The notes under the pieces were generated by a model, which ran no database searches, had not been told where the DNA came from, and worked only from the letters and a program-made list of their open reading frames with translations. Of a stretch of 64,000 nt of DNA, positions 52,518-60,808 are shown in pieces. A program made the position numbers and the translations under genes. The stretch is from Mesorhizobium sp. (GTDB lineage: Bacteria; Pseudomonadota; Alphaproteobacteria; Rhizobiales; Rhizobiaceae), in the NCBI GenBank assembly GCA_004020645.1, contig SAQL01000002.1:1-64000 (forward strand), in the 5' to 3' direction. Position 1 is the first letter of the stretch, and each line of letters starts with the position of its first letter.

Positions 52518-53024
52518 TCAACGCGATCCCATGAAAATCGCCTTGCTCAGCGGCACGCCATTATGGCGCAGGATGTCGTAGGCGGTGGTCACGTGGAAAT
52601 AGAAATTGGGCATGGCGAGATGCAGCAGATACTGCATGCCGGCCATCGAAAACTCGCGCTGGCCAAGCTTCAGCTCGATCATTCTGTCATCGGAGCCGTC
52701 CATATCGGCAGCCGAAAATGTCGCCAGATGGTCGACGGTCTTGGCGATGCGCGCCTGGAGATCGGCAAAGCTCGCCTCGTTGTCTTCGTATTTCGGCACC
52801 TCGCGGCCGGCAAGCCGCGATGGCGCGCCCTTGGCGTGGTCGGTGGCGATCTGCACCTGCCTGGTCAGCGCGTACATGTCCGGCGCCAGCCTCGACGTCA
52901 AAAACACATGCGGATCGATCTTGCGGTCGAGCGCATTCTGCTCGGCGATGTTCAGCACGTTGGATAGCGCCTTCAACCTGGCCGAAAACACGGGAACGGA
53001 CGCTTCGTACATCGATATGGTCAC
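52518..53024 (-). CDS. DUF1993 family protein
   Basis: A 168-residue protein starting at GTG with AGGAG upstream. It matches DUF1993: YEASVPVFSARLKALSNVLN, SRLAPDMYALTRQVQIATDH, KYEDNEASFADLQARIAKTV, and NFYFHVTTAYDILRHNGVPL near the end. The fold is a four-helix DinB-like bundle. Function unknown, possibly a metal-dependent thiol-transferase relative. Single gene. Confidence 0.9.
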   Translation of the reverse strand: MTISMYEASVPVFSARLKALSNVLNIAEQNALDRKIDPHVFLTSRLAPDMYALTRQVQIATDHAKGAPSRLAGREVPKYEDNEASFADLQARIAKTVDHLATFSAADMDGSDDRMIELKLGQREFSMAGMQYLLHLAMPNFYFHVTTAYDILRHNGVPLSKAIFMGSR

Positions 53025-53146
53025 ATGAATCTCCTATCCGGCGGGAACGCCGACGGCGGCACCTAGCGCCTCCGCGGGCGATTCTTCAAGCGCCACCACG
53101 TCGCCGCAATCGGTATGATAGGATTCCCATCTGGTGGAGATTCCCG

Positions 53147-54196
53147 ATGAGAAGCGCCCTTTTCGCAGCGACCGCTTTTTTCTCCCTTGCCGTGACAGGC
53201 CAGCCAGTGCTCGCCGCCGAAGCGCCCTATGTCGACGACCGGTCGAACGCCGAAGCGGTCATCCGCTCGTTCTACAGCGCCATCAACCGGCAAGAATTTG
53301 CGCGCGCCTGGGACTATTTCGGCGACACCAAACCGGCCAAGGATTTCGGCGCCTTCGTAAAAGGCTATGACGGCACCGACGCCGTCGAAGTCAAAACCGG
53401 TGGCGTGTCCGAAGACGGTGCTGCCGGCAGCATCTATTACAATGTTCCGGTCGCCATCCGGGCGACAGCCAAGGGCGGCAGCGAAAGCGTCTTTGCCGGT
53501 TGCTACACGTTGCGCCAGGTCAACGCCTCGATCCAGGAACCGCCATTCCGCCCGATCTTCATCGACAGGGGCGCGCTGAAACCGTCCAAGGCCGATTTCG
53601 AGGACGCGGTGCCGGCAAGCTGCGGTGACGGACCGCCGCCGCCAAAGAAAGATGCGGCGCTAGAGCAGGCCAAGAAGGCGTTTGCGGGCACCTATAGCGA
53701 CCAGTGCGACAAGGAAATGCCAGGCGGCGAGCCTTTGGGAGAGCCGGACGCCTACTCGCTCCGCTACAAGGATGCGGGCGCCGGGGTCAACGAGCCCGAA
53801 CGCGAGACGCGGCTGTTCCGCTTCTTCTGCTCGATGGCTGCCTACAATGAGAGTGCCGTCTACTATGTATATGACGACGTTTCGGGTGTCCGGCAGCTGC
53901 AGTTCGCCTCGCCGGAACTCGATATCCACTATGAGAACAACGATAGCGAAGGCAAGGTCGAGGCGATCAACGTCGTCGGTTTCCAGACCGATGATCAGCT
54001 GGTCAATTCCGAATATGACGACGCCACCAAGACGATATCATCGCTCAACAAGTGGCGCGGCGTCGGCGATGCCTCGTCAGTCGGGACCTATCTGTTTCGC
54101 AACGGCAATTTCTCGCTGGTGCAGTATGATGTTGACGCCTCCTATGACGGCGAAATCAACCCGCAGACGGTGGTGGACTACAACACCGCGCCTTAA
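53147..54196 (+). CDS. Exported hypothetical protein (DUF1176-like C-terminus)
   Basis: A 349-residue protein. GGAGA precedes ATG 53147, which gives a signal peptide (MRSALFAATAFFSLAVTGQP, cut after LAA). Residues about 30-140 look like an NTF2-like domain (AVIRSFYSAINRQEFARAWD). The C-terminal 190 residues resemble DUF1176: TYSDQCDKEMPGG, LFRFFCSMAAYNESAVYYVY, KTISSLNKWRGVGDASSVGT, FSLVQYDVDASYDGE. Probably periplasmic. It ends overlapping by four bases the convergent hydrolase gene. Confidence 0.75.
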   Translation: MRSALFAATAFFSLAVTGQPVLAAEAPYVDDRSNAEAVIRSFYSAINRQEFARAWDYFGDTKPAKDFGAFVKGYDGTDAVEVKTGGVSEDGAAGSIYYNVPVAIRATAKGGSESVFAGCYTLRQVNASIQEPPFRPIFIDRGALKPSKADFEDAVPASCGDGPPPPKKDAALEQAKKAFAGTYSDQCDKEMPGGEPLGEPDAYSLRYKDAGAGVNEPERETRLFRFFCSMAAYNESAVYYVYDDVSGVRQLQFASPELDIHYENNDSEGKVEAINVVGFQTDDQLVNSEYDDATKTISSLNKWRGVGDASSVGTYLFRNGNFSLVQYDVDASYDGEINPQTVVDYNTAP

Positions 54197-55068
54197 GGGG
54201 CCTTCGACAGCATCCAGTTGAGCGTGCCGCGCCAGTCGGTCATGCGGATCGGCGTGCCGTGCGTGCCCGTTTCGAAGCGGACAAAGCGGGACGGATAGCT
54301 CTTCGATTTGGTCAGGATCGAACGGAAGAAGGCTTCCTGTTTCTCGATTGGAAACACCGGGTCCTTGCTGCCCTGGCCAAAGAAGACCGGAACACGGCGC
54401 TTGAAGGCCAGGCTCGAGAAGAAACTTTCATCCCAGAGCGAACCGAGCAGCAGCAGCCCGTCGATGCGGCCGCCCGTATTCTTGCGGGCGGCAAGCTTCC
54501 AGCACAGTGCGCCGCCCATTGAGCCGCAGGCAACGAAGATCTTCGCGCCCGGCGACCGTTTGGCATAGTGGCCGATCAATGCGGCGATTTGGGCTGTACC
54601 GGTGTCGCCGAAATCGGAAAAGTCCGGCGACAGATAGAGGCCGCCATTGCCGGCCATCAGGTTCTTGATGCGGTTGAAATTGCCACCAAAGGTGAAATCG
54701 TCGACGCCCTGCTTACGGCTGCCGCCCCGCCCGTGCAAATAGAGCACGATGATGCCGGCGCCTTGCGTGCGACCGACGGCGACGTGGCGGATATTGCCGG
54801 CGTCGGTCTTCAGCAGCAGATCCCGCTGCACCTTGCGCACACCGGTGTCGACATACTGCGCCTGCGCGCGGCGCTCCGGCACCTTGTCGCGAGCGTTGAT
54901 ATCGCGCAGTTCGCGATAGTCGACGACAGTATAGGCGCCCTCGGAAGAGAGGATGGCCGGATAGGCGAACAGATCGTCCTTGAAGGGCTTTAGCGACAGC
55001 GTTTGACCGTACGCCAAACCCGAAAACAAAAGAATAATCAGGGTCAGTAGCGGTAAACGGAGAGCCAT
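54193..55068 (-). CDS. Exported alpha/beta hydrolase-like protein
   Basis: A 291-residue protein with a signal peptide (MALRLPLLTLIILLFSGLAY-GQ). The fold marks are IIVLYLHGRGGSRKQGVDDF (oxyanion), FVACGSMGGALCWKLAARKN with the nucleophile Ser in G-S-M-G-G, VFFGQGSKDPVFPIEKQEAF (acid) and FETGTHGTPIRMTDW (His). It resembles periplasmic dienelactone-hydrolase-like or esterase proteins. Its stop overlaps the stop of the upstream convergent gene. Substrate unknown. Confidence 0.82.
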   Translation of the reverse strand: MALRLPLLTLIILLFSGLAYGQTLSLKPFKDDLFAYPAILSSEGAYTVVDYRELRDINARDKVPERRAQAQYVDTGVRKVQRDLLLKTDAGNIRHVAVGRTQGAGIIVLYLHGRGGSRKQGVDDFTFGGNFNRIKNLMAGNGGLYLSPDFSDFGDTGTAQIAALIGHYAKRSPGAKIFVACGSMGGALCWKLAARKNTGGRIDGLLLLGSLWDESFFSSLAFKRRVPVFFGQGSKDPVFPIEKQEAFFRSILTKSKSYPSRFVRFETGTHGTPIRMTDWRGTLNWMLSKAP

Positions 55069-55100
55069 CCGTCAGGGATGCGTTTTTCGGCCCCGGTTTG

Positions 55101-56723
55101 TCAATCCTGCAGCACGCCGCCGGCGCCTTCCAGCGCCTCGCGGGTGTCGACATCAATCGAAGCCGCCTTGCCGATCTCGACATCGACGACATCGAGCCCT
55201 TCGGCCTCGACCAGATGGCGCGCGCCGGTATCGCCTTCGAGATGAGCGATCGCCGCAAACAGCGAGCGCGGCAACAGCACCGGGTTGCCTCGCTTTCCCT
55301 CATGCGAGGCGCGCACGACCGATCGGCCCTCGGATTTGCGGAATGCATCGATCAACCTGTCGAGATCGGCTGACGCGACGCCAGGCATGTCGCCAAGCAC
55401 GATCATGGCACCGGCGGCGTCGACGGCAACTTTCGCGATCCCGGCCTTCAGCGATGAAGACAGGCCGTCAGCGAAATCCGGATTGTCGGCAAAAGTGATG
55501 TCCAGGCCCGACAGCGCTGTCCGCACGCGCTCGCGCTGATGGCCGGTAACGACGATTGTGCCAGAGGCTTGCGAGCCGAGCGCGCGCTCGGCGGTGCGGC
55601 GCACCAGCGGCTTGCCGTCGAACAGCGCCAGCAGCTTGTTCGGGCCGCCCATGCGGCTGGAGCGGCCGGCGGCCAGCAGCACGATATCGACCTTCAACTC
55701 GGCACTCTCCGACTTTGGCGCCGGCAGTGGCTCGCGCGGCTGTGGCCGCGTCGGGATTTCCATCAGCAAACCGCCGACGCCCATGCCGGCGATATCCTTG
55801 GCCGTCACGTCGAGACCAGCAATCAACCGGTCGAGAACCCAGTCGAAGCCGTTCTCCTTGGGGCTGCGGGCGCAGCCAGGCGCACCGATCACGCACTTGC
55901 CGCCAAGCGTGCCGAGCACCAACAGATTGCCGGGATCGACCGGCATGCCGGCGCGGATGACGATGCCGCCGGCCTTCTCGATCGCCGCCGGGACGACGTC
56001 GCCAAAATCGCTCATCGCCGAGGCGCCGAAGATCACCACCATGTCGTTATCGCGCGCCAGCGAGGCCGCAGCCTCCGCAACGGTGCCAACTTCGTGCGGC
56101 GTGCGGCGCTCCGCCGTTAGCCGGCCGCCCGAGCGCGCCAGGCGGGCTTCGGTGACACGCAACGTCTTGTCGAGCACGCTCTGCTTGATGCCTGGCAGAA
56201 CCGTCTGGATGATGCCGACACGCACCGGTTGATAGACGTTGACGGCAAAGATCTCGCCGCCGGCGCAGATCCTCGCCACCGAATCGACCAGCATGGAGCT
56301 GACCGCGAAGGGAATGATCTTCACCGTTGCAACCATCTGGCCCTTTTCAACCGGCGCGTGCTGCGCCAAGGTGGCGATGGTGATCGTCGGATCAACGGCA
56401 TTGATGGAGTCGATCATCGCCGCATCGACGGTGAAGATTCCGGCCGCCTGAGCGTGGAGATTAACCCGGCCGGTCGCGGCGGCCTTCGCCTCGATGTTGC
56501 GATGGATCATGCTTTCGGCGATTTTTTCGGCGGCAGCGTCCTCGCTGAGATCATCCGAAGCCAAGACCGCCGCGACGACCTCCGAAATCCCTGCCGCCTC
56601 GAGCAAAGACACATCGTCAGCGCTCAGCTTGTGTGCCTTGCGAAAGCGCCGTTCTCCGGCGGCGGTGGCGTGCGCCAGCACCGCGCCTTCGGCAGCGTCG
56701 ATCGGGATCGAGCCGAACTTCAC
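55101..56723 (-). CDS. Molybdopterin-binding/MobA-like NTP-transferase fusion
   Basis: A 540-residue two-domain protein. Residues about 1-340 contain a MoCF/MoeA-like molybdopterin-binding domain (NDMVVIFGASAMSDFGDVVP, AIEKAGGIVIRAGMPVDPGN, CVIGAPGCARSPKENGFDWV). Residues about 345-540 are a MobA/MocA-type nucleotidyltransferase: DIVLLAAGRSSRMGGPNKLL, MIVLGDMPGVASADLDRLID, GKRGNPVLLPRSLFAAIAHL. The fusion is known from rhizobial cox-type clusters and probably makes molybdopterin-cytosine dinucleotide for a molybdenum hydroxylase. Last gene of the coxD/coxE/xdhC run. Confidence 0.88.
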   Translation of the reverse strand: MKFGSIPIDAAEGAVLAHATAAGERRFRKAHKLSADDVSLLEAAGISEVVAAVLASDDLSEDAAAEKIAESMIHRNIEAKAAATGRVNLHAQAAGIFTVDAAMIDSINAVDPTITIATLAQHAPVEKGQMVATVKIIPFAVSSMLVDSVARICAGGEIFAVNVYQPVRVGIIQTVLPGIKQSVLDKTLRVTEARLARSGGRLTAERRTPHEVGTVAEAAASLARDNDMVVIFGASAMSDFGDVVPAAIEKAGGIVIRAGMPVDPGNLLVLGTLGGKCVIGAPGCARSPKENGFDWVLDRLIAGLDVTAKDIAGMGVGGLLMEIPTRPQPREPLPAPKSESAELKVDIVLLAAGRSSRMGGPNKLLALFDGKPLVRRTAERALGSQASGTIVVTGHQRERVRTALSGLDITFADNPDFADGLSSSLKAGIAKVAVDAAGAMIVLGDMPGVASADLDRLIDAFRKSEGRSVVRASHEGKRGNPVLLPRSLFAAIAHLEGDTGARHLVEAEGLDVVDVEIGKAASIDVDTREALEGAGGVLQD

Positions 56724-56737
56724 GCCGCCGCGTCCGT

Positions 56738-56841
56738 AGAGCGCCGCGCGTCCTTTTGGACGCGCAAAGGACGCTCTACTACTTTGAATCTACGCATCGT
56801 GCTTCTCCAAAATCGATTCCGATTTTCGGGCCGATGCGGTA
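56738..56841. repeat. Dispersed AGAGCG repeat, copy overlapping the XdhC gene end
   Basis: Blocks AGAGCGCCGCGCGTCC, TTTTGGACGCGCAAAGGACG and CTCT, then ACGCATCGTGCTT, ATCGATTCCGATTTTCGGGC and CGATGCGGT. The same order is found at 63216-63319 with few differences. Here the right half lies inside the XdhC-type reading frame (stop at 56790) and supplies its last residues. Confidence 0.85.
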
Positions 56842-57527
56842 GCTTCGAGGCCACGTGAGCGAAACGCCTGGATCGCCTGCGCCAGCACCGCGACGGCAAT
56901 CTCGGCCGGGCTCGCGGCGCCAATGTCGAGGCCGATCGGTGCGTGGATGCGGGCGATCTGGTCGGCGGTCGCGCCCAATGCCAGCAGGCGCTCGACGCGC
57001 TTGGCATGGGTCTTGCGGCTGCCAAGCGCCCCGACATAGAAGCAGTTGGCGTCGAGCGCCGCCTTCAGGGCGAAATCATCGATCTTGGGATCATGGGTGA
57101 CGGCTGCCAACGCCGTATAGCTGTCGAGCGGCTGGCGTTTCAGGGCATCCTCCGGCCATTCGGCATGCAGTGCGACATCGGGAAAGCGGTCTGATGTGGC
57201 GAACGCCGTGCGCGGATCGACGATCTCGACGGGATAGCCGGCGATCTTGGCCATCGGCGCCAGTGCCTGGCTGATATGGACGGCGCCGATCACCACCAGG
57301 CGCGGCTGCGGCAGATAAGCGTTGAGGAAAAAGGTTCGCCCTTCAGCCTCGACCGACCCGGAATTGCCTGAGCGAAACGCCTTGGCGATCGCAGCACCCA
57401 ATTCGCCGGCGACCTGGTCGCCCTCGCGCACGATGCGGTCGCGACCGTCGCCGAGATCGGTGACCAGGATCGCCGCGCGGCGGGCGCGGCGTTCGGCGTT
57501 CAGCGTCTTCAGCGCGTAGGGATCCAT
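56790..57527 (-). CDS. XdhC family protein, Rossmann-domain half (CoxI/CoxF-like)
   Basis: A 245-residue protein starting MDPYALKTLNAERRARRAAI. It holds the XdhC C-terminal Rossmann domain: PRLVVIGAVHISQALAPMAK (nucleotide-binding strand-turn), YPVEIVDPRTAFATSDRFPD, YTALAAVTHDPKIDDFALKA, FYVGALGSRKTHAKRVERLL and IHAPIGLDIGAASPAEIAVA. Such proteins insert the sulfurated molybdenum cofactor into xanthine- or CO-dehydrogenase-like enzymes. It begins 10 bp after the separate N-terminal XdhC half. The last 16 or so residues (ATASARKSESILEKHDA) are encoded by a dispersed repeat. Confidence 0.9.
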   Translation of the reverse strand: MDPYALKTLNAERRARRAAILVTDLGDGRDRIVREGDQVAGELGAAIAKAFRSGNSGSVEAEGRTFFLNAYLPQPRLVVIGAVHISQALAPMAKIAGYPVEIVDPRTAFATSDRFPDVALHAEWPEDALKRQPLDSYTALAAVTHDPKIDDFALKAALDANCFYVGALGSRKTHAKRVERLLALGATADQIARIHAPIGLDIGAASPAEIAVAVLAQAIQAFRSRGLEATASARKSESILEKHDA

Positions 57528-57537
57528 CGTGCCTGGC

Positions 57538-57876
57538 CTAACCCAACCGCTCGACATAGACTTTGATGCGGCCGCCGCAGGACAGGCCCACCTGCCATGC
57601 GGTTTCATCGGCAACGCCGAATTCCAGCATCTTTGCCTTGCCGCAGTCGATGACATCGATCGCCTCGGTGACCACCGCGCCTTCGACGCAGCCGCCAGAG
57701 ACGGAGCCGTGGAAATTGCCTTCCGCGTCGATGACAAGATGGCTGCCGACCGGGCGCGGCGCCGAGCCCCAGGTCTCGACCACGGTGGCAATGGCGACAT
57801 CCTTGCCGTCTTTCATCCAGCCTTCGGCGATGATCAACGGATCGCGCGCCTCATCGAGATAAATGCTGTTTTCCAT
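57538..57876 (-). CDS. XdhC/CoxI N-terminal-domain protein
   Basis: A 112-residue protein made of the XdhC_CoxI domain alone: DVAIATVVETWGSAPRPVGS, HLVIDAEGNFHGSVSGGCVE, GAVVTEAIDVIDCGKAKMLE, WQVGLSCGGRIKVYVERLG. The conserved GSAPR, SGGCVE and GLSCGG motifs are intact. GGGAGAAACGG precedes ATG 57876. With the next gene it makes the two-part XdhC seen in cox clusters. It acts in the cytoplasm on molybdenum cofactor loading. Confidence 0.9.
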   Translation of the reverse strand: MENSIYLDEARDPLIIAEGWMKDGKDVAIATVVETWGSAPRPVGSHLVIDAEGNFHGSVSGGCVEGAVVTEAIDVIDCGKAKMLEFGVADETAWQVGLSCGGRIKVYVERLG

Positions 57877-57904
57877 CACCGTTTCTCCCGGAGAAAACAT
57901 ATGG

Positions 57905-59155
57905 CTATGCGGCGCTTCTCGCGCCACCCTCAATCCATCTGCGTGGGTCGACGGAGCGCGCCGAATTCTTGTCCAGCGACGCGCACAGATCGGCGAGCGC
58001 GTCGAGATTGTGCACCGAGCGGAACTCGTCGACATGCGGCAGCATTGCTTTGACGCCGCGGGCGCGCGCCTCAAAGCCGTCGAAGCGCAGCAGCGGGTTC
58101 AGCCAGATCAGCCGCCGGCAGGATTTGTGCAGGCGCTCCATTTCCTCCGACAGGCCGGCGACGTCGTCACGCTCCAGCCCGTCGGTGATCAGGAGAACGA
58201 CCGCGCCCTGCCCCAGCACACGCCGCGACCACAACCGGTTGAATTCGGCCAACGTATCGCCGATGCGGGTGCCGCCCGACCAGTCCATCACCGCCGCCGA
58301 ACAATCGGCGAGTGCCGCGTCAGGATCGCGATGGCGCATCTGCCGCGTCAGATTTGTCAGCCTGGTGCCAAAGACGAAGGCGTGCACGCGCCGGCGCTTT
58401 TCCGTCAGCGCATGCAGGAAATGCAGGAAAATGCGCGTGTACTGGCTCATCGAACCGGAAATATCGGCAAGGACGACCAGCGGCGGGTGAACCTCGCGCG
58501 GGGACCGGAATTTCGGCAGGATCAGTTCGCCGCCTGTCCGCGCGGCCGAGCGCATCATGGCGCGCGGATCGATACGTCGGCCATGCGCGCTGGATTTGAA
58601 ACGCCGTGTCCTGACCATGTCGAAGGGCAGCCGCAACTCTGCGATCGCCTTCTTGGCGTCTGTCATCTCGGCGGCGTTCATCTGGGCAAAATCCTTGCCC
58701 CTCAGCACCTCGTTGCCGGAAAACGTTAAGCGAGCGTCGACCTCGATCTCGGGGATTTCCTGCACCGGCTGGTTCTTCTGGTGGCCCTCGAACATTGCCT
58801 GGCTGACGCGGTTTTCCGCAGCCCGCGGCTTTTGCTTCTCATGACTGTTCGGCGCAACTGGCGAAAACATCGCCAGCATCTTTTCGATCAGCTCGTGCGA
58901 TTTCCAGAACAGCCGAAAAGTTTCGTCGAAGGTAGGGTGATCCTCGTGCCTCGACACCAGTACGGCGTGCAGCGTCCAGTAGAAATCGTCGCGAGAGCCG
59001 ATACCGGCGGCCAGCACCGCCTCGATCGCATCCTTTACCGAGGCCGGGCCGACCCGCATGCCGGCCTTGCGCAAAGTGCGGGCGAAATAGACGATGTTAT
59101 CGGCGATCCTCCCATCGGGCGTGGCCTCTTTCGGCTCGGGACACGGCGTTGCCAT
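57905..59155 (-). CDS. coxE: CoxE-like von Willebrand factor A protein
   Basis: A 416-residue protein of the CoxE family. After a helical N-terminal part (IADNIVYFARTLRKAGMRVG; DDFYWTLHAVLVSRHEDHPT) comes the VWA-like domain with MIDAS sequence VVLADISGSMSQYTRIFLHF, MDWSGGTRIGDTLAEFNRLW, and VVLLITDGLERDD. CoxE works with the AAA+ protein CoxD in assembling the copper/molybdenum site of CO-dehydrogenase-like enzymes. It starts 4 bp after the CoxD-like gene stop. Confidence 0.92.
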   Translation of the reverse strand: MATPCPEPKEATPDGRIADNIVYFARTLRKAGMRVGPASVKDAIEAVLAAGIGSRDDFYWTLHAVLVSRHEDHPTFDETFRLFWKSHELIEKMLAMFSPVAPNSHEKQKPRAAENRVSQAMFEGHQKNQPVQEIPEIEVDARLTFSGNEVLRGKDFAQMNAAEMTDAKKAIAELRLPFDMVRTRRFKSSAHGRRIDPRAMMRSAARTGGELILPKFRSPREVHPPLVVLADISGSMSQYTRIFLHFLHALTEKRRRVHAFVFGTRLTNLTRQMRHRDPDAALADCSAAVMDWSGGTRIGDTLAEFNRLWSRRVLGQGAVVLLITDGLERDDVAGLSEEMERLHKSCRRLIWLNPLLRFDGFEARARGVKAMLPHVDEFRSVHNLDALADLCASLDKNSARSVDPRRWIEGGARSAA

Positions 59156-59159
59156 CGCC

Positions 59160-60089
59160 CTACTCCGCCGCCGAAAGCTCGGCCTTCACCTCGTTGAGGA
59201 TGCGCCGGCCTTCGCCCTGTTCGATACGGGCAATGTCGTCCTGGTATTTCAACAGCACGCCGATCGTGTCGGAAACGGTTTCCGGATCGAGCGCCACCTT
59301 GTCGAGTTCGGTCAGCGCGCCGGCCCAGTCGATGGTCTCGGCAACCCCCGGCACCTTGAACAGCTCGATCTGGCGCAGCTTCTGGATGAACGAAACCACC
59401 TCTGCCGACAGCCGGCTGTTGGCCTGCGGTACTTTTCTGCGCACGATCTCCAGCTCGCGCTCGGCATTGGGATAATCGACCCAGTGATAGAGGCAGCGGC
59501 GCTTCAGCGCGTCATGGATCTCGCGGGTGCGGTTGGTGGTGATGATGACGATCGGCGGTTCCTGCGCCTTGATCGTGCCGAGTTCGGGCACCGTCACCTG
59601 GAAGTCGGAGAGGATCTCGAGCAGGAATGCCTCGAAGGCCTCGTCGGTGCGGTCGAGCTCGTCGATCAGAAAGACCGGGGCGGCGCCCGCCTTGCCGGTC
59701 AGTGCGTCGAGCACCGGGCGGCGAATCAGGTATTTTTCGGAAAAGACGTTGCGCTCCATGTCGGAGCGGTCGACCTTGCCGGCCGCCTCTTCCATGCGGA
59801 TCTCGATCATCTGCGCGGCGTAGTTCCACTCGTAGACGGCGGACGAGACATCGAGGCCTTCATAGCATTGCAGGCGGATCAGCCGGCGGCCGAGCGCTTG
59901 CGCCAGCACCTTGGCGATCTCGGTCTTGCCGACGCCGGCCTCGCCCTCAAGGAACAGCGGCCGCTTCATGCGCAGCGATAAGAACAGCACGGTCGCCAGC
60001 GACCGGTCCGCCACATAGTCCGCACCGGTCAGGAGATCGAGCGTCTCGTCGATCGTCCGCGGCGCGGGACGCGGTTTCAACTCGGTCAT
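59160..60089 (-). CDS. coxD: CoxD-like MoxR-family AAA+ ATPase
   Basis: A 309-residue AAA+ protein. Walker A LFLEGEAGVGKTEIAKVLAQ (about residues 48-67), Walker B PVFLIDELDRTDEAFEAFLL, sensor 1 IVIITTNRTREIHDALKRRC with the arginine-finger region, and the MoxR-type lid. In Oligotropha the CoxD ATPase is needed to mature the active site of CO dehydrogenase. First gene of the run coxD-coxE-xdhC(N)-xdhC(C)-mobA fusion. The structural CoxSML-type subunits are not in the window. Confidence 0.93.
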   Translation of the reverse strand: MTELKPRPAPRTIDETLDLLTGADYVADRSLATVLFLSLRMKRPLFLEGEAGVGKTEIAKVLAQALGRRLIRLQCYEGLDVSSAVYEWNYAAQMIEIRMEEAAGKVDRSDMERNVFSEKYLIRRPVLDALTGKAGAAPVFLIDELDRTDEAFEAFLLEILSDFQVTVPELGTIKAQEPPIVIITTNRTREIHDALKRRCLYHWVDYPNAERELEIVRRKVPQANSRLSAEVVSFIQKLRQIELFKVPGVAETIDWAGALTELDKVALDPETVSDTIGVLLKYQDDIARIEQGEGRRILNEVKAELSAAE

Positions 60090-60121
60090 TCTCTCTCCGT
60101 TGGTGCAGCCATCCAGAGCCT

Positions 60122-60616
60122 CTATAGAGCGTGATAGCCGCGGTCGTGATAGATCAGCGGCCGCAAATTATCGCCGGTGCGCAGACCTGTCACCTTGCCA
60201 AAAAGCACACGATGGGTGGCCAGATCCTTGGTGTCGATCAGTTCGCAGTCGAACACGGCGAGCGCGCCCTTCAGCGTCGGCGCACCGGTCGAGATCACGT
60301 CCCAATCGCCCAACGCGAAACGTTCCTCGACGGGCAGACCTGTGAGGCCGGAAAAGCCGACCGACAGCGCCTCCTGGTCCGAAGCCAGCGTGTTCAAGGC
60401 GAACCTGCCATTCTTCACGAACGGCTCATTCTTGGGATTTTCGCAATTGAGGCAGACCAGGATGGTCGGCGGCGTGTCCGAGACCGAACAGGCTGCAATG
60501 ACAGTCGCACCGCGCCTGCCGGCGGGACCGTCGGTGGTAACCACATGGACGTGGCCGGCAAAATGGCTCATCGCGTCGCGATAGGCCTGCGGCCCTATGT
60601 CGTTCTTCTTCAGCAC
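60122..60616 (-). CDS. Flavin reductase domain protein
   Basis: A 164-residue protein of the flavin reductase-like (split beta-barrel FMN-binding) family: YRDAMSHFAGHVHVVTTDGP, GRRGATVIAACSVSDTPPTI, LVCLNCENPKNEPFVKNGRF, ALNTLASDQEALSVGFSG, and ATHRVLFGKVTGLRTGDNLR ending YHDRGYHAL. GTG 60616 is the best start for the family length; GGAAA lies before it. It supplies reduced FMN, usually to a monooxygenase. It is 33 bp before coxD on the same strand and may be part of that transcript. Confidence 0.88.
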   Translation of the reverse strand: MLKKNDIGPQAYRDAMSHFAGHVHVVTTDGPAGRRGATVIAACSVSDTPPTILVCLNCENPKNEPFVKNGRFALNTLASDQEALSVGFSGLTGLPVEERFALGDWDVISTGAPTLKGALAVFDCELIDTKDLATHRVLFGKVTGLRTGDNLRPLIYHDRGYHAL

Positions 60617-60808
60617 CGGCGATTTCCATTGGTTTGAAGCGAGGTGAACCGAACCGCTATATATGGCGGCATATTGCATGCCACAAGCGAAGTGGTTGAC
60701 ATGCATCTTGAATTTCGCGTGTTGCGTGAAAGCTGACCAGCCTTTAGGTCTTGGCAGGAGGTGGCCCCGGCAAACACGCGGCCGGCGCAGAGGAATTCTT
60801 TCGCTCGC

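Noticed and set aside
52718..53146. Upstream extension of the exported DUF1176-like protein
   Set aside because: The extension overlaps the DUF1993 gene on the other strand, while ATG 53147 has a good ribosome-binding site and opens a signal peptide.
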